Of a stretch of 64,000 nucleotides of DNA, positions 1 through 7,958 are shown one piece after another. The position numbers and the translations under genes are program-made. The stretch comes from Kribbella soli. Its GTDB lineage: Bacteria > Actinomycetota > Actinomycetes > Propionibacteriales > Kribbellaceae. The DNA lies in assembly GCF_004331345.1 (NCBI RefSeq), contig NZ_SJJZ01000001.1, forward strand, positions 2,480,001 through 2,544,000, read 5' to 3'. Numbering within the stretch: the first letter of the stretch is position 1; each line of letters opens with the position of its first letter. The notes beneath the pieces were generated by a model, which was not told the DNA's origin, ran no database searches, and was given only the letters and a program-made list of their open reading frames with translations.

Positions 1-206
1 GCGCCGCGAAGCTTGTAGGAACGGCCGATCTGCAGGTCCTCCCGCTTCAGCCAGACCTGCGCGCCGGTCCGCTCGGAGAGGCGGAGATTGCGCTCCAACG
101 GTGTACGGACGGCGACGCCGTCCAAGCGCCTGATGGCGGCCTCGACGGCCGCCGCATCGACGGTGTCGCGGGTGGTCGATCGAGCGACTGAACCACTGCC
201 CTGCAT
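1..206 (-). CDS. ilvA: Threonine dehydratase (threonine ammonia-lyase), N-terminal part, cut by window edge
   Basis: Reading the minus strand from the ATG at 206 gives about 68 residues before the window ends. They contain TPLERNLRLS, then VWLKREDLQIGRSYKLRGA, the N-terminal signature of PLP fold-type II threonine dehydratases; the lysine in SYKLRGA is the PLP-binding residue of the family. The enzyme deaminates threonine to 2-oxobutanoate, the first step to isoleucine. The C-terminal part, including any ACT-like regulatory domain, is outside, so catabolic and biosynthetic forms cannot be told apart. Confidence 0.85.
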   Translation of the reverse strand, partial: MQGSGSVARSTTRDTVDAAAVEAAIRRLDGVAVRTPLERNLRLSERTGAQVWLKREDLQIGRSYKLRG

Positions 207-219
207 GACGTTCCTTCCC

Positions 220-231
220 GTGCATTTGCAC
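220..231. promoter_or_regulatory. Short palindrome upstream of ilvA
   Basis: GTGCA-TT-TGCAC is a perfect 5-bp inverted repeat 14 bases before the ilvA start codon. It could be an operator or part of the leader. No T-box or attenuator structure was recognised in this leader. Confidence 0.25.
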
Positions 232-437
232 GATCTTCGCCGATTCGCTCGCTGCACAAGACGATTCGCGTCCACAGTCCGGACCGGCGGATACCTTTTG
301 CATTCCAGACTCTTGCACCATGCGTGAAACGGCTCTTCACTGGGCAGTCTAGTTTTCATACGCTCACTCGGTGTAACGGCCACGGTCCTGGGAGCGATGA
401 GCCGGGTACAGGCCGGTCAGTGAGGACTGGAGGGCAC

Positions 438-1304
438 ATGGAACTGATTCCGTTCAGTCTGTGGGGCGACGCTTTGTGGTGCGGTCAGGAAGTCGTGCGG
501 GAGGCCCCGCACGAGCAGGCGATCAGAAGCCTGTTCCCGGACCCCATCCCGGCGCGCGGCGCAGATCTGGACACCGAGGCGGACCTCGTCCCGGAACCGC
601 ACAACCGTTTCGACCCGCGGTCGATCGCCGTCCGGGTGCATGGCAAGGTTGTCGGCTATCTGCCGAGGGACGACGCGCACCGGTACCACCCGGTGCTGTC
701 AGATCTGGTGGCGCAAGGCCTGCAACCGCAGGTCCCGTGCCACCTGTGGGTCAGCGAATGGGAACCGGCGGACTGGGACGGCAAGGGCGCCCAGGGCACC
801 GAGTTCCACGCCAGTGTCGCGGTCGCCCTCGGGCAGCCGCACATGTTGATGCCGGTGAACCTGCCCCCGCCAGGCAGTTTTCACCTGCTACCGCCCGGCA
901 GCGGCATCGTCGTACCGGGCAGCGAGGTGCATCCCGACGTACTGGCGCCGTTCTTCCGCGCGGAAGGCGAGTGCTGGGCGTACGCCACCATGCACGCGAT
1001 CGAGGAGGAGGACAGCTTTCAGGACCGGCACCGGATCGTGGTCGAGATCCGGCTCGACGACGAACCCGTCGGTCGGCTCAGCCCGCGGCTGAGCGCCGAG
1101 TTCCTGCCCGCGATCCATTACCTCGCCGACATGCGGGCCGAGACAGCTGCCCGCGTCGCCGTCCGCGGCGACCGTTGCGCATCGGAGGTGACGCTCTACG
1201 CGGCGCGGAGTCACGACCTGCCGGCTACCTGGCCGGACGGGCTGGCCCGCTCCCCAGTCGCTTCCCCGCAATGGCACTACTGGGCCACCAAAGAGGCCAA
1301 CTAG
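438..1304 (+). CDS. HIRAN-domain-like protein, two related halves
   Basis: A 288-residue soluble protein. The start at 438 is preferred because GGAGGG lies just upstream (429-434); a longer in-frame reading from 324 has no such site. Residues about 50-90 (EPHNRFDPRSIAV...GKVVGYLPRDDA) match the HIRAN pattern, a small domain found in DNA-processing proteins such as SNF2 helicases. A second, weaker copy is seen near residues 200-250 (RIVVEIRLDDEPVGRLSPRLS). No nuclease or helicase domain is attached, so the role is unknown; binding of DNA or damaged DNA is only a family-based guess. Confidence 0.6.
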   Translation: MELIPFSLWGDALWCGQEVVREAPHEQAIRSLFPDPIPARGADLDTEADLVPEPHNRFDPRSIAVRVHGKVVGYLPRDDAHRYHPVLSDLVAQGLQPQVPCHLWVSEWEPADWDGKGAQGTEFHASVAVALGQPHMLMPVNLPPPGSFHLLPPGSGIVVPGSEVHPDVLAPFFRAEGECWAYATMHAIEEEDSFQDRHRIVVEIRLDDEPVGRLSPRLSAEFLPAIHYLADMRAETAARVAVRGDRCASEVTLYAARSHDLPATWPDGLARSPVASPQWHYWATKEAN

Positions 1305-1366
1305 GCGGCTGCGCAGTACTGACCATGCCTCACCAGGCCGGTACTGCGGAGCTACTTTTCAAAGGC

Positions 1367-1398
1367 GCCGGGCAGCTTCCCTTGGAGAGCTGCCCGGC
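1367..1398 (-). terminator. Hairpin terminator after the NmrA-like gene
   Basis: Perfect 11-bp arms (GCCGGGCAGCT and its complement) with a 10-base loop. On the minus strand the stem is followed by GCGCCTTTGAAAAG, a weak T-containing tail. It lies between the convergent HIRAN and NmrA-like genes and may act in both directions. Confidence 0.6.
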
Positions 1399-1503
1399 AC
1401 CGAACGCGCGGCAGACGTTGGTCCGCACACCCGCCCACGGGGTCCGAGTCCCCGCACCTATGAGACGGTTGCGCCGGGCAATCATGACGCCACTTTCCGG
1501 GGG

Positions 1504-2328
1504 CTACTTCAAGCGCGGCGCGTTCTCCTTGCACCACGCGGAAAACGTGTTCGGCGACCGCCCGGTAAGACGCCGTACGACGTCGGTTCGCACCCCGATC
1601 GTGTCGGCGCGCATCAGGGTCAGTCCCTCGATCAGAGCGGCCGCCAATTCCGCCGGAGCCCCGTCTGGATAACGGAATCGAACCGCCTCCGCAGGCGTCG
1701 CGATCGGCTGTACGTCGAGTGCGCGCCCGATCGCCGCACCGAGGATCGCGACCTGCTCGGCGACCGTGAACGACTCGGGTCCGGTCACTGTGTACGCCTG
1801 TTTCTCGTGACCGTCCTCGATCAGCATTGTCGCCGCGACCGCCGCGATGTCCGCCGGGTCGATCGGCGCGGCCCGCCCTGGCCCGATGGGGTCCAGCACG
1901 TACCCGCCGGCGCGGATCGTCGGCAGCCAGTCGAACGCGTTCGTCATGAACCCGGTCGGCCGCAGGAAGGTTCCCGCGATCCCCGAATCCGCGATCAACC
2001 GCTCCCGTTCGTGATGCCACCGGCCCATCGCGGGGATCGGGTCCCCGAGCACGGCGTACGACGACAGGTACACGATCTGCCGGACGCCGGCGCGACGCGC
2101 TGCCGCGACGACGTTTGCGGTGTGGTCGAGGCCGGTGCCGGGCACGACCAGGAACACCTTGTCGACGCCGCGGAGATCGAGTGGCCCGTCGAGGTCTCCG
2201 ACGATCTGCTCGGCGGGCAGCTCCGGCCGCGGGCTGCGAACGAGCGCGCGGAACACGGCGCCACGCCGGTTGAGTTCCTCGACGAGCGCGCGACCGACGT
2301 GTCCGGTGGCGCCGGTGATGAACAACAT
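1504..2328 (-). CDS. NmrA-like NAD(P)-binding Rossmann protein
   Basis: 274 residues. The N-terminal GATGHVG motif (residues 6-12) binds the dinucleotide and VYLSSYAV is typical of atypical short-chain dehydrogenases of the NmrA/YtfG group (NAD(P)H-sensing or quinone oxidoreductases). The active-site Tyr-x-x-x-Lys pair of classical SDRs is not evident. The gene is divergent from a MarR regulator and the shared 76-bp gap contains a double operator, so it is very likely the target of that regulator, perhaps in an electrophile or quinone stress response. Confidence 0.75.
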   Translation of the reverse strand: MLFITGATGHVGRALVEELNRRGAVFRALVRSPRPELPAEQIVGDLDGPLDLRGVDKVFLVVPGTGLDHTANVVAAARRAGVRQIVYLSSYAVLGDPIPAMGRWHHERERLIADSGIAGTFLRPTGFMTNAFDWLPTIRAGGYVLDPIGPGRAAPIDPADIAAVAATMLIEDGHEKQAYTVTGPESFTVAEQVAILGAAIGRALDVQPIATPAEAVRFRYPDGAPAELAAALIEGLTLMRADTIGVRTDVVRRLTGRSPNTFSAWCKENAPRLK

Positions 2329-2338
2329 GACAGACTCC

Positions 2339-2378
2339 TTTACCGGTTAACGATTCGCTGGGAACGTTAACCGGTAAA
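2339..2378. promoter_or_regulatory. Double MarR-type operator
   Basis: Perfect 14-bp inverted repeat: TTTACCGGTTAACG (2339-2352) and CGTTAACCGGTAAA (2365-2378), spacer 12 bp. Each arm is itself nearly palindromic around ACCGGT (core GTTWACCGGTWAAC), so two dimers could bind. It sits between the divergent NmrA-like and MarR genes and abuts the NmrA-like start. Confidence 0.7.
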
Positions 2379-2404
2379 CGATCTGCTGGTCAAGGAGTCT
2401 GCCG

Positions 2405-2824
2405 ATGCCCGAGTTCCTGGAGCTGCACAGCAAGACGTCCAAGGTGCTGCGGGCGGCCGCGGACGCCGCCGTACAGCGGCACGGACTGCGGCTCGGGCAG
2501 GACCATCTGCTCGCCGCACTGTGGGCGGAGGACGGCCGTACGCCGGGCGAGATCGCCGCCGCGGTGAACGTCACCACACCCGCCGTCACCAAACTCGCCA
2601 CCCGGTTGGCCGAGGCAGGCCTCCTCGAGCGCCGGCCCGATCCGCGCGACAACCGCCTCGTCCGGCTGTGGCTGACACCTGCCGGGCGCGCGCTCCAGGT
2701 GCCCATCGAGGCCGAGCGTCAGCAGCTCGAGGACCGCATCACCGCGACGCTCACGAAGACCGAACGCGCGCACCTGCTGAAGGCGCTCGGGAAGATTCAT
2801 CAGGCGTTGGTGGACGGGCCGTGA
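2405..2824 (+). CDS. MarR family transcriptional regulator
   Basis: 139 residues, the usual MarR length. The winged helix-turn-helix lies around residues 45-100: GEIAAAVNVTTPAVTKLATRL is the recognition helix region and RRPDPRDNRLVRLWLT the wing with the conserved DxR. It probably binds the double operator that starts 27 bp upstream and represses itself and the divergent NmrA-like gene. The inducer is unknown. Confidence 0.85.
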   Translation: MPEFLELHSKTSKVLRAAADAAVQRHGLRLGQDHLLAALWAEDGRTPGEIAAAVNVTTPAVTKLATRLAEAGLLERRPDPRDNRLVRLWLTPAGRALQVPIEAERQQLEDRITATLTKTERAHLLKALGKIHQALVDGP

Positions 2825-2838
2825 AGTACCTTGGCGGT

Positions 2839-3069
2839 ATGGCGAACGTACCGGTCTGCCCCGTTTGCGGCGAACGAGCAGTGCCGATCCTGTACGGCCT
2901 GCCCACCCCGGTCGCGCGCGAAGCCGCCGCGGCCGGCAAGGTCCGCCTTTTCGGCTGCGTCATCCCGGCCGAACCAGACAACTGGACCTGCCCGCAGGAC
3001 CACACCTGGCAAGCAGATGACGACCAGGTCCTAGGCGCCGCAATCGACGCCGCCCTGCACCGGGACTGA
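2839..3069 (+). CDS. Small CxxC protein, possible zinc ribbon
   Basis: 76 residues from ATG 2839, 15 bp after the MarR stop. It has CPVCG at residues 7-11 and a later TCPQDHTW, giving a possible Cys/His metal site (C7, C10, C51 and H54 by rough count). Such proteins are common hypothetical neighbours in actinomycetes; no function can be assigned. Position after marR suggests co-transcription. Confidence 0.6.
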   Translation: MANVPVCPVCGERAVPILYGLPTPVAREAAAAGKVRLFGCVIPAEPDNWTCPQDHTWQADDDQVLGAAIDAALHRD

Positions 3070-3080
3070 CTGCGCACCGG

Positions 3081-3659
3081 ATGAGGCAGCCGTGGAACCA
3101 CAACATTCACTACCACCCGCAGATCCTGGACGCTGTTCCGCACAGTGCTGAGCGGGCGCTCGATATCGGTTGCGGTGAGGGCATGCTCGCCCGGAAGCTG
3201 CGCCGCGTCGTACCGAAGGTCACCGGGATCGACCTCGACACGCCCAGTCTCGAGTTGGCGCGTAGTCATGGTGACGACATCGAGTACGTCCACGGGGACT
3301 TTCTGGAGCATCCGCTCGAACCTGCGTCGTACGACGTGATCGGGTCCGTCGCCACGCTCCACCACGTCGACGCCCGCACCGGCCTGCTCCGGATGCGCGA
3401 GCTGCTACGTCCGGGCGGGGTGTTGGTGGTGGTCGGTCTGGCGCGTACGACGCCACGCGACCTCCCGTACAGCGCAGCGGGCCTCGCCGCGGCGTACGCA
3501 CACCGCGCGGTAAAGGGCCACTGGGAGCACCCGTCTCCCACCGTATGGCCGCCGCCCGTCACCTTCCCGGAAATGCGCGACCTAGCCACAGAACTCCTGC
3601 CCGGCTCGACCTACCGCCGCCACCTCCTCTTCCGCTACTCAATCACCTGGCGAAAGTGA
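3081..3659 (+). CDS. Class I SAM-dependent methyltransferase
   Basis: 192 residues. Motif I is ALDIGCGEGML (residues about 28-38), the acidic end of strand 2 is TGIDLDTP, and the post-motif region YDVIGSVATLHHVD follows. This is the Methyltransf_11/25 small-molecule group. The C-terminal half contains a short aromatic-rich segment (HWEHPSPTVWPPPVTFPEM). Substrate unknown. Confidence 0.8.
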   Translation: MRQPWNHNIHYHPQILDAVPHSAERALDIGCGEGMLARKLRRVVPKVTGIDLDTPSLELARSHGDDIEYVHGDFLEHPLEPASYDVIGSVATLHHVDARTGLLRMRELLRPGGVLVVVGLARTTPRDLPYSAAGLAAAYAHRAVKGHWEHPSPTVWPPPVTFPEMRDLATELLPGSTYRRHLLFRYSITWRK

Positions 3660-3673
3660 ATGGACGTTGTCGG

Positions 3674-4066
3674 TCAACTACTCGTTCCTGCTGTAGCTGT
3701 TTCGGTGGTCCAGGTTGAGAGGCAGAACGGGTGGCCGGCGGGGTCGGCGTACACGTAGCAGTGGTCGGAGTTGGGCTGGAAGTCGAGCAGGGTGGCGCCG
3801 GCCGCGAGGACCCGTGCGCCGGTTGCCTCGAGGTCGTCGACCAGGAAATCGAGGTGCATCTGCATCGGTACGTCGTTGCCGGGCCACTGTGGTGGCCGGA
3901 AGTCCTCGACCTGCTGGAAGGCGATGACCCCGTTGGCGCCCGAGACGGACGCCCAGTGCGACGTACCGCTGACGACTCCACCGGTGATCTCGGCGTAGAA
4001 CTGTGCCAGGACGAGGGCATCGGGCGCGTTCACGGTGATCCCTTCCAGCCTGATCTGGTCAGACAT
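3674..4066 (-). CDS. VOC (glyoxalase/bleomycin-resistance fold) protein
   Basis: 130 residues with the two beta-alpha-beta-beta-beta units of the vicinal-oxygen-chelate fold: LEGITVNAPDALVLAQFYAEITGG at the start and HCYVYADPAGHPFCLS at the end. HLDF and the C-terminal DPAGHPF are typical positions of the metal ligands. Its start codon overlaps the stop of the SRPBCC gene by 8 bp, so the two are translationally coupled in an operon started by the ArsR regulator. Confidence 0.8.
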   Translation of the reverse strand: MSDQIRLEGITVNAPDALVLAQFYAEITGGVVSGTSHWASVSGANGVIAFQQVEDFRPPQWPGNDVPMQMHLDFLVDDLEATGARVLAAGATLLDFQPNSDHCYVYADPAGHPFCLSTWTTETATAGTSS

Positions 4067-4580
4067 CGGTCCTCCGGTACGCCGGGGTGAGTTCGGTCCA
4101 GCGCGCGTGCCAGGCCGGGGCGGGCGCCTCCGCCGACCAGCCGCCGTCGTGTGCTGGGCCGTCGTTCGCCAGCGAACGACCTAGATCCTCGAGGTGCACC
4201 TGCCACCCGGCTCCGTAGAAATGCAACGAGCCGATCGGCAGGCCGCGCTCCTCAACCACCAGCTTGGTCTGCGAGCCCATGGGGGTGAGCCAGGCCTCGA
4301 GCTGGGACTCGTCCGCGGTGCCCGGCTCCGTGGTGAGCAGTAGATGGTGTGGCGCGTCGCAGACCTCGATCCTGGCCGGACCACTCCAGGTGCTGGTGAA
4401 GACGGCGTGGACCGTCCCGCCTTCGTGCAGCGCGCCCGACACATCAGCGATCCAGCGCGCGAGTCGCTCCGGCCTGGTGCAGGCCGCCCAGAGGTCGTCG
4501 ATGTCCGTGTCGTACACGTCCTCGACGCGCACCGCGCCGCGGGTCTCGTCGAGGGCCCGCATCGTCCCGAGGATCTTCAC
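4059..4580 (-). CDS. SRPBCC (AHSA1-like) domain protein
   Basis: 173 residues from a GTG at 4580 that overlaps the ArsR stop codon (GTGA), the most likely start because of this coupling. EDVYDTDIDDLWAACTRPERLARW is the classical N-terminal helix-grip signature of AHSA1/START-like proteins. ArsR-SRPBCC gene pairs are a common actinobacterial arrangement in which the SRPBCC protein may bind a hydrophobic ligand; ligand unknown here. Confidence 0.8.
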   Translation of the reverse strand: MKILGTMRALDETRGAVRVEDVYDTDIDDLWAACTRPERLARWIADVSGALHEGGTVHAVFTSTWSGPARIEVCDAPHHLLLTTEPGTADESQLEAWLTPMGSQTKLVVEERGLPIGSLHFYGAGWQVHLEDLGRSLANDGPAHDGGWSAEAPAPAWHARWTELTPAYRRTDV

Positions 4581-4894
4581 GACTGCGCCTTCTTTCCGCG
4601 AGCGACCTCCGTGTGTAGCGCGTCCAGCCGGTTCCGCCACAGCGCGCGGTACCCCTCCAGCCACTCGTCCACCTCGACGAGCGCCTCCGGCCGCAGGCTG
4701 TAGATCCGCCGCTGCGCCTCCTGCCGTACGTCGACCAGCCCGGCCTCCCGCAGCACCCGAAGGTGCCGGGACACACCCGGCCGCGCAATCGGCAGCGCGT
4801 CGGCCAACTCACCGGCCGTCGCAGGATGATCCCGCAAGATCTCCAGCACCGTCCGCCGGCTCTGATCCGCCAACGCCTGCAAGACCACGTCCAT
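4577..4894 (-). CDS. ArsR-family winged-helix regulator
   Basis: 105 residues from ATG 4894. MDVVLQALADQSRRTVLEILRDHP begins the wHTH, ARPGVSRHLRVLREAGLVDVRQ is the recognition helix and wing. No metal-binding cysteines are present, so it is not a metal sensor of the classic type. First gene of the ArsR-SRPBCC-VOC operon; two direct repeats immediately upstream of the start are a probable autoregulatory site. A longer reading from 4930 would run through those repeats and is less likely. Confidence 0.85.
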   Translation of the reverse strand: MDVVLQALADQSRRTVLEILRDHPATAGELADALPIARPGVSRHLRVLREAGLVDVRQEAQRRIYSLRPEALVEVDEWLEGYRALWRNRLDALHTEVARGKKAQS

Positions 4895-4903
4895 ACCGCC
4901 GAA

Positions 4904-4927
4904 GGTACCCAACCAGGTACGTAACCA
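4904..4927. promoter_or_regulatory. Tandem direct repeats upstream of arsR-like gene
   Basis: GGTACCCAACCA (4904-4915) followed without a gap by GGTACGTAACCA (4916-4927), 10 of 12 bases identical, then another GGGTAC. They lie 10 bp from the regulator start codon and are the best candidate operator. Confidence 0.45.
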
Positions 4928-5073
4928 CAAGGGTACGCACGATCAGATGTCCGATCACCCGGCGGGCAGCCTCGGCGAGCCCGCCGGCCGGTCACCACTG
5001 GCGGGATACGTCACCGCTGGCCTCCTACATCCCGCCATCGGACACATAACCCGCTAGCGCGCAAACGACAACG

Positions 5074-5463
5074 TTGGTTGGAGCGGTACTAGCATCGCGC
5101 GTCCTCACCGTCCGCCTGGTCGGCGCTGTCGACGGCTCCGAACCCGAGGTGGAGGCAGTGAAGCAGACAGTCCTGGCTCAGCCGGCCGATTTCACCGTCG
5201 AGTTCGAGTCGGTCCGGTACTCCCGCGAGGAACTGCTCGAACTCGCCGACGACATCTTCCCCAACGCCCACGAATGGGGGCCAGCTGAAGGTGGGCCGGC
5301 AGGAGGATGGGACACCCTCCGGAACCGGGTCGTGGTTCTCGTCGGCGACGAGCCCGAGGACCTGTCCCGAGCGTGGATCGGAGCCATCGAACGCCGGCAG
5401 GACGAACGCATTGTCCACGAGATCGTCCGGCACTCGATGAACGAGCCATGGATCCAGCCCTAG
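5074..5463 (+). CDS. Hypothetical protein, start uncertain
   Basis: 129 residues if the TTG at 5074 is used; an in-frame stop lies at 5047-5049, so no earlier start exists, and an alternative GTG is at 5158. Content is mixed alpha/beta (TVEFESVRYSREELLELADDI, then [10 protein letters not shown]) with an acidic, charged C-terminal half. No family was recognised. The weak start could mean that the 5' end has been lost. It overlaps the convergent esterase gene by 4 bp. Confidence 0.45.
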   Translation: MVGAVLASRVLTVRLVGAVDGSEPEVEAVKQTVLAQPADFTVEFESVRYSREELLELADDIFPNAHEWGPAEGGPAGGWDTLRNRVVVLVGDEPEDLSRAWIGAIERRQDERIVHEIVRHSMNEPWIQP

Positions 5464-6419
5464 AGTTTGGCGCCGATCAACTGGTAGATGTCGTCGAGGG
5501 CGCCGGGGAGGTCGTCGTGGCCGAAGTCGGGGTACGTGCGGACTTCCTTGGGTGACTGGATCTTGTTGTAGGCGGCGAACTGCGTCGACGGCGGGCAGAT
5601 CTGGTCCTCGAGGCCGGTGAAGAGGGTGACTTCGGCCTGGATCCGGGGCGCCAGGTGCTGGATGTCGATGTAGCCGAGCGTCGTGAAGACCTCCTCCTGG
5701 CGGAGGTGCCGCGGGTCGCGTTTGCGGAACCACGTGACGATCTCGTCGTACGGCGATGTTTCCAGGTTCAGGTCCCACGTCCGCTGGTAGTCGGACAGGA
5801 ACGGGAACACGCTCGCCACGTACTTGATCGACGGCGTCAGCGCCGCCGCCACCAGCGACAGTCCACCGCCCTGGCTCCAGCCGGTCGTCGCGATCCGGGC
5901 TGCGTCGACCTCCGGCAGCCCGCCGATGAGGTCCGCCAGGCGCCGCGTGTCCAGGAAGACGTGCTTGTAGAGCAGCCCGTCCGGCCCGTCATCGAGCCCG
6001 TGCACCAAGTGGTGGTGCAGGGAGAAGCTGTTCGATGCCTGCGACGGCGTACGGAAACCGACCTGCTCGCGGACGTCCAGTGCCGCGACGGTGAACCCGC
6101 GAGCGGCGTACGGCAGCAGATCGACCCAGGCAGGCTGCTCACCGCCGTACCCGTGGAACAGCAGCACGGCCGGTCCGGTCGGCTCGGCGGGACGCAGTAC
6201 CTTCGCGTGCACCCGGTAGCCGCCGGTCCCGGTGAAGTACAGGTGCTGCGCGGTCGCCGTCGTCAGCGGGAAGTCGACGGCGTCGACGAACTCCGCCTCG
6301 GCCGGCAACGAGTCGAGATCGAGTAGCGCCTTGTCCCAGAACGCGTCGAAGTCCGCGGGCCGCGGGTTCGTGCCCTGGTATGTGAGGAGTTCGTCGTACG
6401 ACAGCTCGAAGGAAAGCAC
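5460..6419 (-). CDS. Acetyl-xylan esterase / cephalosporin-C deacetylase family hydrolase
   Basis: 319 residues, the usual length of AXE1-family (CE7) deacetylases. HGYGG (about residue 90) forms the oxyanion-hole region, GWSQGG holds the nucleophile serine, GLEDQICPPSTQF the aspartate and PDFGHDDLP the histidine. CE7 enzymes remove acetyl groups from short xylo-oligosaccharides and cephalosporin C in the cytoplasm. No signal peptide. Substrate preference cannot be read from sequence. Confidence 0.85.
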   Translation of the reverse strand: MLSFELSYDELLTYQGTNPRPADFDAFWDKALLDLDSLPAEAEFVDAVDFPLTTATAQHLYFTGTGGYRVHAKVLRPAEPTGPAVLLFHGYGGEQPAWVDLLPYAARGFTVAALDVREQVGFRTPSQASNSFSLHHHLVHGLDDGPDGLLYKHVFLDTRRLADLIGGLPEVDAARIATTGWSQGGGLSLVAAALTPSIKYVASVFPFLSDYQRTWDLNLETSPYDEIVTWFRKRDPRHLRQEEVFTTLGYIDIQHLAPRIQAEVTLFTGLEDQICPPSTQFAAYNKIQSPKEVRTYPDFGHDDLPGALDDIYQLIGAKL

Positions 6420-6423
6420 CGCA

Positions 6424-6888
6424 TCATTCTGCGCTGTCGGTGTCCCCGGGGGCAGTCCCGTCCCAGATCGTGTACCCGTGGGCCGCGTTCAATTTGTCCC
6501 GCAGCGCGGTCTCCAGGCTTTCGGCCTTCCCGGGCGCCAGCCACGAGATCGGCAGCAGGATCGGGTGGTCGGGGTTCTTGGTGCGCAGCACGATCGCCTC
6601 GCCGTGGGTGGTCTCGACCCGGCCGACCTCGGTGATGTCGGTCCAGGGCGTGCGGAGGCCGCGCACTTCGAGATCGCCGTCCCGGAGCCGGGCGACCTTC
6701 GGCGGCCGGGCCAGGATCCATACGCCGGCCAGCGAGATCATGCCGCCGAGCGTGACGAACACCGATACGGCGACGCCCGGCAGCCCCAGTGCCCAGAGCA
6801 CCGCGGCCACCCCGAGAATGATCAGACCGGCAGCCAGGATCCCGAGGAACCGTCCCGCCCGCATCCGGTACGTCGTACGCATCGCCAC
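6424..6888 (-). CDS. Small membrane protein with PH-like domain
   Basis: 154 residues with two adjacent hydrophobic segments (about residues 15-34 and 37-58), then a cytoplasmic part (RLRDGDLEVRGLRTPWTDITEVGRVETTHGE...) that resembles the bacterial PH-like domain found after membrane spans. The gene starts 4 bp... upstream genes: it is 29 bp from the lipoprotein gene and 5 bp before the esterase start, all on the same strand. Function unknown. Confidence 0.6.
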   Translation of the reverse strand: MAMRTTYRMRAGRFLGILAAGLIILGVAAVLWALGLPGVAVSVFVTLGGMISLAGVWILARPPKVARLRDGDLEVRGLRTPWTDITEVGRVETTHGEAIVLRTKNPDHPILLPISWLAPGKAESLETALRDKLNAAHGYTIWDGTAPGDTDSAE

Positions 6889-6916
6889 AGGATCTCATCC
6901 GCCCGGGGTGACCGGG

Positions 6917-7888
6917 TCAGAAGGCTTCCGTCTCGGACTCCGAGGTGTTGCCGGCCACCGACTTCAGCGTGAGCGACCACGAGAACGACCCGTCCAGGAA
7001 CCGCTCGAGCTTCGCGTACGAGCAGTTCTCGGTGAACCGGTTGTTCTTCGCGTCCCAGTTCGTCCCGGTCTTGTAGTAGACCCAGTAGTCGCCGCGGATT
7101 CCGTTCAGCGTCGCCGACTTGTTCGCCCGGACGTAGATCGACGCCTGCGGCTTGCGTGGGCTGCTCGGCGTGACCACGACCACGATGTCCGATCCGGCGT
7201 TGGTGATCCGGAGCGAGCCGGAGCCGCGCGAGCCGGACCGCTGGAAGACGTCGCCGTTCTCACCCCGGCCACCGAACACGGCCGGCTGGGCGAGCTTCGC
7301 CGGCACCGACAGCGCACCGAACTTCACACCCTTGCCGATCGACTTCTGCACGCCCTGCGCGAGCTCGGCGAAGGCGAACCGGACGCCGCTCTTCGCCTCG
7401 TACAGCCGGACGTCCAGCGCCTTCGGCAGACCGCAGCCGGTCTTCGTCGCGCCGGCCTTGGTCAGCTCCGTGGCCACGTTCCCGGCGTACGCATCGAAGG
7501 CGTCCAGGACCTGGGGATGTGCTGACACCAGGCCGCGCGGCGGCGTGATCTTCACGAGCTCGGTGCGTTCGAGTACGACGACACCCGCGAGCTGGGCGCG
7601 GGACGCGTCGAACGCGGCGATCGTCTGCGCGTTCATCACGCGCCCGACGTACGGCTTGAGGACCTTCTCGACATTGGTCAGCGCCCGCTGGTACATCGGC
7701 ACCGAGAGCGCCACGGGAGTCGGTGTCGGCTTCGGGGCCGGCTTGGGCGCCGCCGACGAGGGCGGTGGCGCGCTCGTGCTGGTCGTCGTACCCCCTGCCG
7801 AGGGCGCGTCCGCACTGTCCGACTTGCCACTGCAACCTGCGCAGGCCAGGACCGCAATCCCGACCACAACCGCCAACGAACGCCTCAC
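6917..7888 (-). CDS. Secreted lipoprotein of unknown function
   Basis: 323 residues from GTG 7888, chosen over ATG 7927 because GGGGGTGA lies upstream and because it gives a proper signal peptide: two arginines, a hydrophobic run (SLAVVVGIAVLA) and CAGC, a slightly unusual lipobox. A Pro/Ala/Thr-rich linker follows (residues about 30-60), then a globular domain of about 250 residues with several cysteines (CGLP, ENCSY). No known domain recognised. Convergently unrelated to neighbours but next to the LCP ligase gene, consistent with an envelope role. Confidence 0.6.
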   Translation of the reverse strand: MRRSLAVVVGIAVLACAGCSGKSDSADAPSAGGTTTSTSAPPPSSAAPKPAPKPTPTPVALSVPMYQRALTNVEKVLKPYVGRVMNAQTIAAFDASRAQLAGVVVLERTELVKITPPRGLVSAHPQVLDAFDAYAGNVATELTKAGATKTGCGLPKALDVRLYEAKSGVRFAFAELAQGVQKSIGKGVKFGALSVPAKLAQPAVFGGRGENGDVFQRSGSRGSGSLRITNAGSDIVVVVTPSSPRKPQASIYVRANKSATLNGIRGDYWVYYKTGTNWDAKNNRFTENCSYAKLERFLDGSFSWSLTLKSVAGNTSESETEAF

Positions 7889-7958
7889 AGTCACCCCCAG
7901 GTGTGACCAATCTTCACTTTGGTCCAATACTTCCCTGCGAGGGGTTCACCAATCCGGA

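Noticed and set aside
206..437. T-box or leucine/isoleucine attenuator before ilvA
   Set aside because: No stem-I or specifier structure and no leader peptide with Ile/Val codon run; only a short palindrome.
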